A stretch of DNA of 9,993 bases. Origin: Mageeibacillus sp. UBA1212 (GTDB lineage: Bacteria; Bacillota; Clostridia; UBA1212). The notes beneath the pieces were generated by a model that had not been told where the DNA came from, made no database searches, and saw nothing but the letters and a program-made list of their open reading frames with translations. A program made the position numbers and the translations under genes. The stretch covers positions 1 through 9,993 of the forward strand of contig DBXM01000032.1 in assembly GCA_002309655.1 (NCBI GenBank), read 5' to 3'. Shown piece by piece: positions 1 to 4,785 of this stretch. The first letter of the stretch is position 1; every line of letters begins with the position of its first letter.

Positions 1-1706
1 TCGATCGGGCACATTCTGCCGTAGTGGGAATAGTGCACGTCGCGGACCTGGAACGTGGCTCTGTCTCTGTTGAGACCGCCGGGGCCGAGCGCGGAGAGAC
101 GTCTCTTGTTGGCGAGTTCGGCGAGCGGGTTGGTCTGGTCCATGAACTGGGACAGCTGGCTGGAGCCGAAGAACTCCTTGATTGCAGCGTTGATGGGTCT
201 GATGTTCACCAGCGCGGTAGGAGTGATCGAACTTGCCTCCATGGAGGACATGCGGTCGCGGGCGCCCTGTTCGAGCCTTGCGAGGCCGATCCTGAACTGG
301 TTCTGGAGAAGCTCGCCCACCGAGCGGATCCTTCTGTTGCCCAGGTGGTCGATGTCGTCGTAGAAGCCGACACCGTCATTAATATAAAGAATATAGTTAA
401 GAGAGGCGATGATGTCGCTCTCGGTGACCGTCTTCGGAAGAAGCTCGTTGATGTTCTCGCGGAATTTCTTCATTCTGACCTCAACCGGGTCGCCGGCGTA
501 CGCTTCGCAGAGCTCGGTGAGCGCCGTGAAGTTGACTCTGTCGTGAATGCCGATCTCTTCGGGGTCGAAGTCGACGAAGCGGCTCATGTCGACGGTGTTG
601 TTGCCGATGACTCTGACGGGCTTGTCGCCGGGAACGATCACGACGACGTCGTTGATGCCGGCGTCCTGGATTGCGAACGCGAGTTCCTCGGAGAGCATGT
701 CGCCCGCTTTTGCGAGAAGTTCACCGTTCTCGGGGTCGACAACGTCAAAGAACGTTCTGAAGCCCTTGATTCTGGCTCCGAGCGCGAGCTTTTTGTTGAG
801 CTTGTAGCGGCCGACTTTCGCGAGGTCGTAGCGTCTGGGCTCGAAGAGCATGCCGAAAAGATGGCTTCTCGCGGACTCAACGGTCGCGGGCTCGCCCGGT
901 TTCAGCTTCCTGTGGATCTCGATAAGAGCTCTCTCGGAGGGAGTCATAAGCTCCTCGTCCTTGGTCCTGACCGGGGTCTCTTTGTTGATTGTGTCCAGAA
1001 TTCTCTCGTCAAGCCCGCCCCACTGGGCAATCGCCTCGGGAGTCGCCATGGCGTGACCGTCGATCGCGAAAAGGTTCTTGATGTCGTCGTCCGAGTTGTA
1101 GCCCAGAGCGCGCAGGAACGTGGTCATGCACACCTTGCGGTTCCTGTCGATTCTGACCTGAACAACGCCGGTGTGGTCGATCTCGCACTCGATCCATGCG
1201 CCGCGGTTGGGAATGATCGTCATGTTGACGGTCTCGCGGTTCTTCGCCTTGTCGATATTCTTTTCAAAGTACACGCCCGGAGACCTCACGAGCTGGCTGA
1301 CAATGACACGCTCCGCGCCGTTGAGCACGAACGTACCGTTGTCCGTCATTTTCGGGAAGTCACCCATGAATATAACTTCTTCTTTTTGAACACCTGTGTT
1401 TTTATCGACAAAACGCACTTTGACTTTCAGCGGAGACGAGTAAGTCGCGTCGCGCTCCTTGCACTGTTCGATAGTGTAGTTCGTCTTGTCCTCGATGACG
1501 TAGTCGTCGAATTCAAGCTGGAGCTTGCCGGTGCTGTCGGTTATAGGGGAAATGTCGCGGAACGCTTCCTTAAGACCGACTTCGCAAAAATGCCTGTAGG
1601 AATCCTTCTGGATAGCGATAAGGTTCGGCATGTCGAAAACTTCTTTGTTTCTCGAATAGCTGTACCTCTTGCTTTTCCCGTGCGCGACTTCATGTACTTT
1701 AACCAT
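1..1706 (-). CDS. rpoB: DNA-directed RNA polymerase beta subunit, N-terminal part (3' end outside window)
   Basis: This is the catalytic beta subunit of RNA polymerase, a cytoplasmic protein. Translation of the minus strand from ATG at 1704-1706 stays open for 568 codons to the window edge. The start follows GAGGTG (1717-1722) with a 10-nt gap. Recognisable landmarks in order are MPNLIAIQKDSY (residues 26-37), FMGDFPKMTDNGTFVLNGAE, VSQLVRSPGVYF, RYDLAKVGRYKLNKK, DDIDHLGNRRIRSVGELLQN, and the rifampicin-binding region FFGSSQLSQFMDQTNPLAEL, ending near DVHYSHYGRMCPID. Numbering in the rifampicin region is E. coli plus 7. Ser531 is kept (Ser538), but the residue matching His526 is Asn (codon 108-110). 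The beta-lobe regions are longer than in Bacillus subtilis, as I recall for many Clostridia. No rplL-like gene lies directly upstream; rpoB is divergent from a membrane protein gene. Identity is certain. Confidence 0.98.
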   Translation of the reverse strand, partial: MVKVHEVAHGKSKRYSYSRNKEVFDMPNLIAIQKDSYRHFCEVGLKEAFRDISPITDSTGKLQLEFDDYVIEDKTNYTIEQCKERDATYSSPLKVKVRFVDKNTGVQKEEVIFMGDFPKMTDNGTFVLNGAERVIVSQLVRSPGVYFEKNIDKAKNRETVNMTIIPNRGAWIECEIDHTGVVQVRIDRNRKVCMTTFLRALGYNSDDDIKNLFAIDGHAMATPEAIAQWGGLDERILDTINKETPVRTKDEELMTPSERALIEIHRKLKPGEPATVESARSHLFGMLFEPRRYDLAKVGRYKLNKKLALGARIKGFRTFFDVVDPENGELLAKAGDMLSEELAFAIQDAGINDVVVIVPGDKPVRVIGNNTVDMSRFVDFDPEEIGIHDRVNFTALTELCEAYAGDPVEVRMKKFRENINELLPKTVTESDIIASLNYILYINDGVGFYDDIDHLGNRRIRSVGELLQNQFRIGLARLEQGARDRMSSMEASSITPTALVNIRPINAAIKEFFGSSQLSQFMDQTNPLAELANKRRLSALGPGGLNRDRATFQVRDVHYSHYGRMCPI

Positions 1707-1890
1707 TTTCAAAAATCACCTCAAAGTATTCTATGCGAATGTTTCTTATTTGATTATGTGTTGCCCGCGGCCGCGTTTTTCCGGTATTTCCGGAGGCGCG
1801 TTCGAAGGCCTCTAAACCGTTTTAAGCGCATACTCCCCTAACCCCCGGCAACCACCGGATTTTTTCGGGAAATATGCGGAAATCAGTAGA

Positions 1891-1908
1891 CATTTCCTGC
1901 CGGAAATG
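1891..1908. repeat. Perfect 7-bp inverted repeat in the rpoB leader
   Basis: CATTTCC (1891-1897) and GGAAATG (1902-1908) are perfect inverted arms around TGCC. The repeat lies at the predicted start site of P2 and about 50 nt into the P1 transcript. It could be a small RNA hairpin or an operator; the sequence alone does not decide. Confidence 0.5.
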
Positions 1909-1910
1909 GT

Positions 1911-1919
1911 ATTATAGCA
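1911..1919 (-). promoter_or_regulatory. Second rpoB promoter (P2), extended -10
   Basis: The minus strand reads TGC-TATAAT at 1919-1911, a perfect -10 hexamer preceded by the TGn extended element. No good -35 is seen at 16-18 bp, which extended -10 promoters tolerate. Transcription would start near 1904, inside a perfect hairpin or palindrome (CATTTCC-TGCC-GGAAATG, 1891-1908). This would be a promoter in tandem with P1. Confidence 0.55.
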
Positions 1920-1964
1920 GGTGAATGCGACAGTACCCCATAATGAAAAATACTGCAATTTAGC

Positions 1965-1993
1965 ATTGTAATATATTTCCGAAAACCTGTCAA
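1965..1993 (-). promoter_or_regulatory. Main rpoB promoter (P1), sigma-A type
   Basis: On the minus strand there is a perfect -35 TTGACA (1988-1993), a 17-bp spacer and TACAAT as -10 (1965-1970, 5 of 6 consensus bases). The start of transcription would fall near 1958, giving a leader of about 250 nt before the rpoB ATG. Directly upstream of the -35, positions 1998-2014 are almost pure A/T (AAAATAAATTTAAAAAA on the minus strand), which fits an UP element contacted by the alpha-subunit C-terminal domains. Confidence 0.85.
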
Positions 1994-1997
1994 GCAC

Positions 1998-2083
1998 TTT
2001 TTTAAATTTATTTTCAAGCTTTCCCGGTTTTTCCGGGGCTTTCCGTGACTTTTCTTGACTTTCCCCGGCTTTCCGCCGCTTTT
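1998..2083. repeat. Helically phased A-tracts / degenerate 10-bp tandem repeat upstream of rpoB P1
   Basis: T-runs of 3-6 on the plus strand (A-tracts on the rpoB strand) are centred near 2000, 2012, 2021, 2030, 2041, 2051, 2061, 2071 and 2081, an average spacing of about 10 bp. Between 2021 and 2080 this appears as six decamers resembling TTCCCCGGCT or TTCCGTGACT. Phased A-tracts are known to give intrinsic DNA curvature, and this block ends right at the -35 of rpoB P1. It also fills the space before the divergent membrane protein gene. Confidence 0.7.
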
Positions 2084-2135
2084 ACATCGCTGTTACGACG
2101 CGTTTCGCCGCGATTTTGACACAAAGGAGGAACTT

Positions 2136-2840
2136 ATGAGAGATTTTCTGATTTCGATCTGCCCTGTCGCGATTTGGTGCATTGTGGCCTGCGAGGCCGC
2201 GGTCGCCGTTCTGCTTCTGGTCAGATACATTAAGAACAAACAGCCGGTCGCCCTGCTGTCGTTTCTGCTGACGCTGGGGCTCATTCTTGACGCCGCGCTG
2301 ATCGGGCTCGGGACGGTGCTGCCGGCCGGAGTGCTGAAAGCGGTCAGCCCGGTGAGGTTCATCGCCCACGGGCTTCTGATTCCGCTGATAATTCCTATCT
2401 GCGGCTACGCGCTGAGGCTCAAAAAGCCGGTTATGATCGGCGTCTGGGCGGCGACTGGTCTTCTGATGTGCGCGGGCGTGGCGCAGGCGGTGGCGACCGT
2501 TCTCGAGCTCCGGGAGATCGCGGGCGTGGTGAGGTACGCCTCTTCGGCGGCAACTCCCGCGTGGGCCGACACGGTAAGCCGCGTGCTCTCCTTCGGGACA
2601 GTCATTCCGATGATGATTGTCGGCGTCATAGTGTGGATAAAACGCAAAAATCCCCACCTCTTCCTGTCAGGGTTCCTGATGTTCGCATTCTCGGCGCTCG
2701 GTCCCGCAACCGGCAACTCCGACCTGATCTTCTTCATAAGCATGTTCGGCGAGCTGCTGATGGTGCTTTTCCTGTACTTCTACGTTTTGCGCGAGTCAGG
2801 GAAGAAGGCCGCCGGCAAAAGCGAAAAAAGCAAAAAGTGA
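2136..2840 (+). CDS. Unrecognised seven-helix integral membrane protein
   Basis: This encodes a 234-residue hydrophobic protein that I cannot assign to a family. The start at 2136 is set by AAAGGAGG (2123-2130) 5 nt upstream; an in-frame ATG at 2055 has no such site and lies in the A-tract repeat block. Predicted membrane segments are roughly residues 5-29, 38-60, 72-93, 98-119, 149-168, 173-190 and 197-218. The tail (219-234) is Lys-rich, which suggests a cytoplasmic C-terminus and therefore an outside N-terminus. Charged or polar residues sit inside or at the edge of helices: Glu20, Asp52, Arg74, His78 and Glu206. The motif RFIAHGLLIPLIIP (74-87) looks like a functional core. There is no signal peptide or soluble domain. 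The gene stands alone, divergent from rpoB, with no clear promoter found (TTGACT at 2055-2060 is a possible -35 without a good -10). A terminator follows 33 bp after the stop. Confidence 0.85.
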   Translation: MRDFLISICPVAIWCIVACEAAVAVLLLVRYIKNKQPVALLSFLLTLGLILDAALIGLGTVLPAGVLKAVSPVRFIAHGLLIPLIIPICGYALRLKKPVMIGVWAATGLLMCAGVAQAVATVLELREIAGVVRYASSAATPAWADTVSRVLSFGTVIPMMIVGVIVWIKRKNPHLFLSGFLMFAFSALGPATGNSDLIFFISMFGELLMVLFLYFYVLRESGKKAAGKSEKSKK

Positions 2841-2873
2841 CGTTGCTTAACGGCTATTAATTGAATAATTGGC

Positions 2874-2919
2874 GCCGCCCCGCCCTGCCGAAGCAAGCTC
2901 AGGCGGGGCGGCCTTTTTT
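2874..2919 (+). terminator. Rho-independent terminator of the membrane protein gene
   Basis: A perfect 11-bp GC stem (GCCGCCCCGCC at 2874-2884 with GGCGGGGCGGC at 2902-2912) is followed by C and six T (2914-2919). It lies 33 bp after the stop at 2840. Confidence 0.93.
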
Positions 2920-2938
2920 ATCCTCGACCGCCTGATGC

Positions 2939-2990
2939 AAAAAAGAAACGGCTCCGTCCGCGTTAAGACGCGGAGCTCCGCCGTTTCTTT
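2939..2990 (-). terminator. Rho-independent terminator of the radical SAM operon
   Basis: On the minus strand the arms AAAGAAACGGC and GCCGTTTCTTT (2980-2990 and 2942-2952) form an 11-bp stem. It encloses an internal loop and a second 7-bp stem (TCCGCGT 2957-2963 with ACGCGGA 2968-2974, loop TAAG). The downstream arm runs into a T-tract (2939-2944 on the minus strand). The hairpin begins 66 bp past the radical SAM stop. With 2874-2919 it insulates two convergent units. Confidence 0.85.
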
Positions 2991-3055
2991 CCGTATTTCC
3001 TCACAAAAAGCACAACCGGCAGTAAGCTTTAAAGCCGTTCCTGTCCGGCAGGGCT

Positions 3056-3772
3056 TCAACTCTTTCTCTTTTTGTCAAAAACGGTCTTGTACACGAAAAC
3101 GTCAAAATCCGTGATGCCGGTCTCCGCGAGTTTTTGCTTCGACGCCTCGACGTCCTTGCGCGTGTTAAAGCCTTTTATCAGCGGAATTCTCGCTGTGATC
3201 CTTTCCGGGCCGGCGTTTTCGGCCAGCAGTTTAAGGTTGGAAAGCATCAGCCGGTAGAGGTCTGGCCTGCCGGTGTAGCGACCGTATATCTCCGGGTTCA
3301 TGTCCTTGACGTCGACCATAAAATGCGCGACAACCTTCGCGGCGGTGAGTACGTTTTCGGCAGGCACCGCGAGCGACGTCTCGGCGTATATGTTCCAGTC
3401 CTTCGGGATCTTCCTTCGGAATGCCGCAATAAAATCCGCGTGAAGGAGCGGTTCCCCGCCGCCGAACGTCACGCCGCCGCCCGTCGCGGAGTAGTAGATG
3501 CCGTCCTGCCTCACCTTCAGGAAAAGCTCCTCGACGGTCACGTTTTCGAACTCGCCGCCTTCTCCGCGGCTCTCCGGGTTTATACAATACTTACAGCCGA
3601 GCGGACACCCGAACGCGCCGACAAGCGCCGTCACGCCGCTGCCGTCGGTCGCCATTCTGAGCCTGTTTATGCGCCACAGCGGAAAAACCGGACCGCGTTC
3701 CGTGGGTCCGGTTGTTTTTTCCGATGTCAAATCCGTCGTCAGACCGGAGGTTTGAATTTCCGGCGAGCTCAT
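3056..3772 (-). CDS. Radical SAM protein, glycyl-radical-activase (PflA)-like, single-cluster type
   Basis: This 238-residue enzyme should bind one 4Fe-4S cluster and S-adenosylmethionine in the cytoplasm to generate a 5'-deoxyadenosyl radical. Cluster ligands are Cys56, Cys60 and Cys63 (CPLGCKYC, the CxxxCxxC motif). TFGGGEP (102-108) is the glycine-rich SAM-binding motif. MVDVKDMNPEIYGRYTGRP (152-170) and RIPLIKGFN resemble the DLK and RIPLIPG segments of pyruvate formate-lyase activases (family knowledge). There is no inserted ferredoxin domain, and the first ~30 residues are Thr/Ser-rich and unconserved-looking. The ATG overlaps the stop of the upstream gene by 4 bp (ATGA), with its own GGAGGAG (3781-3787) 8 nt upstream. 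No glycyl radical enzyme gene is nearby, so the partner is probably the upstream Cys-rich protein. Enzyme class is secure; the target is unknown. Confidence 0.93.
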   Translation of the reverse strand: MSSPEIQTSGLTTDLTSEKTTGPTERGPVFPLWRINRLRMATDGSGVTALVGAFGCPLGCKYCINPESRGEGGEFENVTVEELFLKVRQDGIYYSATGGGVTFGGGEPLLHADFIAAFRRKIPKDWNIYAETSLAVPAENVLTAAKVVAHFMVDVKDMNPEIYGRYTGRPDLYRLMLSNLKLLAENAGPERITARIPLIKGFNTRKDVEASKQKLAETGITDFDVFVYKTVFDKKRKS

Positions 3773-4467
3773 CCCTGAATCTCCTCCCAGGACACGGAAT
3801 TTAAAATAACGCCTTCGGGAGCGATTTTTCCCATGATCGGCGGTTCGTTTTCGTCTTTGTGCTCGGGGTCGGCCTCTTCGCCGTCGGCGGGCTGCGGAAT
3901 GTCGTCGTCGGGAAGGATAATATCGTCCTCGGGCGGCGCCATAAGTCCCGAAATGTCCGGGTCTTCCGCTTCGAAGGGATACCCCGGCTCCGGATCGCCG
4001 GCCGGCACGTATCCGCCGTTACCGTCTTTTTCCGGTTCTGCCGGATCGCATTCAGCCGGATCACCTTCCAAAGGGTCGCATTCCGTCCCATCGGGGGCGA
4101 GATCTCCGGCAATGGCGTTCTCGAAATCCTCCGCGCCCTCGACGTTCGACGAGTTCGTGAACGAGCGTTCAGGATCCGGCATAAGATCACCACTACGCAC
4201 CGGTGCGTTTTTGTCGTTTCCGCATCCCGAGACCGCTATAGCGATTCCGGCCGCCACGCCCGTCAGGGCTACAGCCTTGCCGAGTTTTCTTCTGGCCGCG
4301 AGCTGTCTTTCAAGCTCACGCACCTCCGCCTCGCATTTCGGGCACGTTCCGCGGCAGTCGCCCTTGTGCGGGCACTCCTCCACGACCCAGTCTATGTCGT
4401 TGTTTTTGGCAATCTCAGCGCGGATCTGCTTGAGAATTTTGCACTTTTTCTTTCCGTAGTACTCCAT
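3769..4467 (-). CDS. Cys-rich, acidic radical-SAM-associated protein with internal lipoprotein-like segment
   Basis: This 232-residue protein has unknown function. Residues 1-58 form a basic then Cys-rich head, with CPHKGDCRGTCPKCEAEV (32-49) giving C-x5-C-x3-C-x2-C, suited to a metal or Fe-S site. I recall similar heads (GDCxGTCPxCE) in proteins of gut Clostridia and Bacteroidales, often beside radical SAM genes, but cannot confirm this here. Residues 59-82 look like a lipoprotein signal peptide placed internally: RRK, a hydrophobic stretch, then AVSGC82. Residues 83-232 are rich in Asp, Glu and Pro and contain four copies of a short motif like I-x-G-D-L-A-P-D (91-98, 119-126, 172-179, 211-218) and a twice-used ECDP (129-132, 139-142). 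The ATG follows ACGGAG (4475-4480) and a good promoter. The gene is translationally coupled to the radical SAM gene, so it is probably its substrate or cofactor partner (inference). Confidence 0.88.
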   Translation of the reverse strand: MEYYGKKKCKILKQIRAEIAKNNDIDWVVEECPHKGDCRGTCPKCEAEVRELERQLAARRKLGKAVALTGVAAGIAIAVSGCGNDKNAPVRSGDLMPDPERSFTNSSNVEGAEDFENAIAGDLAPDGTECDPLEGDPAECDPAEPEKDGNGGYVPAGDPEPGYPFEAEDPDISGLMAPPEDDIILPDDDIPQPADGEEADPEHKDENEPPIMGKIAPEGVILNSVSWEEIQG

Positions 4468-4517
4468 TTTGTAACTCCGTCAAGTCCAAAAGTCATCGTG
4501 CCGCAACCGGCAATTTT

Positions 4518-4546
4518 ATTATATCAATTGATGAGCGTCGCGTAAA
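4518..4546 (-). promoter_or_regulatory. Promoter of the Cys-rich protein / radical SAM operon
   Basis: The minus strand has a perfect -10 TATAAT (4518-4523), a 17-bp spacer, and TTTACG as -35 (4541-4546, 4 of 6 matches). The predicted start is near 4511, giving a ~44-nt leader. A perfect palindrome abuts the -35 on its upstream side. Confidence 0.8.
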
Positions 4547-4563
4547 GTTACATTTTTTGTAAC
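4547..4563. promoter_or_regulatory. Perfect palindrome GTTACA-N5-TGTAAC, candidate operator
   Basis: The arms GTTACA (4547-4552) and TGTAAC (4558-4563) are perfect inverted repeats around TTTTT. They touch the -35 of the minus-strand promoter and lie about 40 bp upstream of the -35 of the divergent plus-strand promoter. The size and position fit a dimeric regulator site. It does not match the TGTNA-N7-TNACA pattern of GlnR/TnrA. Confidence 0.5.
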
Positions 4564-4567
4564 ATTG

Positions 4568-4591
4568 CGCTTTTTGTTTCGCTTTTTGTTT
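4568..4591. repeat. Two tandem copies of a 12-bp repeat
   Basis: CGCTTTTTGTTT occurs at 4568-4579 and again at 4580-4591, identical and adjacent. It sits between the palindrome and the plus-strand promoter, in the divergent regulatory region. Its role is unknown. Confidence 0.7.
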
Positions 4592-4604
4592 TGTCAGCTC
4601 TCTG

Positions 4605-4633
4605 TGTACAGCGCGATCGAAAAGTGGTATCAT
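4605..4633 (+). promoter_or_regulatory. Candidate promoter of the GH25 lipoprotein gene
   Basis: TATCAT (4628-4633, 5 of 6 bases) is preceded by TGG (4625-4627), an extended -10. TGTACA at 4605-4610 is a 4-of-6 -35 with a 17-bp spacer. The transcript would start near 4640 and carry a ~145-nt structured leader. Confidence 0.55.
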
Positions 4634-4639
4634 ACATTA

Positions 4640-4785
4640 TGAGTGACGCAAAAATGCTTTGTTTGAGAAAACGCGATATTCTCGCGTGATATTCCTGATC
4701 GATATTGAGTAACGCAAGAAGGCAATCCACGCATCACGAGCCTTACAGAAAAAACAGGCTTCCCGCCGGAAGGAGAACGTAAAAC
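4640..4785 (+). promoter_or_regulatory. Structured 5' leader with competing hairpins before the GH25 gene
   Basis: Three elements are seen. A perfect hairpin ACGCGA-TATTC-TCGCGT lies at 4671-4687. GCCT at 4740-4743 can pair either upstream with AGGC (4720-4723) or downstream with AGGC (4756-4759). CTTCC (4759-4763) pairs with GGAAG (4768-4772), hiding part of the Shine-Dalgarno AAGGAG (4770-4775). The last two share base 4759, so they exclude each other. TGAGTGACGCAA (4640-4651) and TGAGTAACGCAA (4706-4717) are near-identical direct repeats. No known riboswitch class was recognised. Confidence 0.4.

Noticed and set aside
24..1841. 605-codon plus-strand open frame
   Set aside because: It lies opposite rpoB, whose minus-strand translation is unmistakable. 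The frame is open because of GC-rich codon use, and its product has no recognisable domain and a composition unlike its neighbours.
2055..2135. Upstream in-frame ATG extending the membrane protein by 27 residues
   Set aside because: It has no ribosome binding site and would translate the A-tract repeat block. ATG 2136 has AAAGGAGG at ideal spacing and begins the first membrane helix.
4222..4372. CRGTCPKC of the acidic protein as a radical SAM CxxxCxxC motif
   Set aside because: The spacing matches, but no TIM-barrel sequence or GGE motif follows; a membrane segment comes instead. It is better read as a small metal-binding head.
4640..4785. c-di-GMP-I (GEMM) riboswitch before the GH25 gene, suggested by repeated ACGCAA
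   Set aside because: The order and spacing of the conserved GEMM elements are absent, so only a generic structured leader can be supported.
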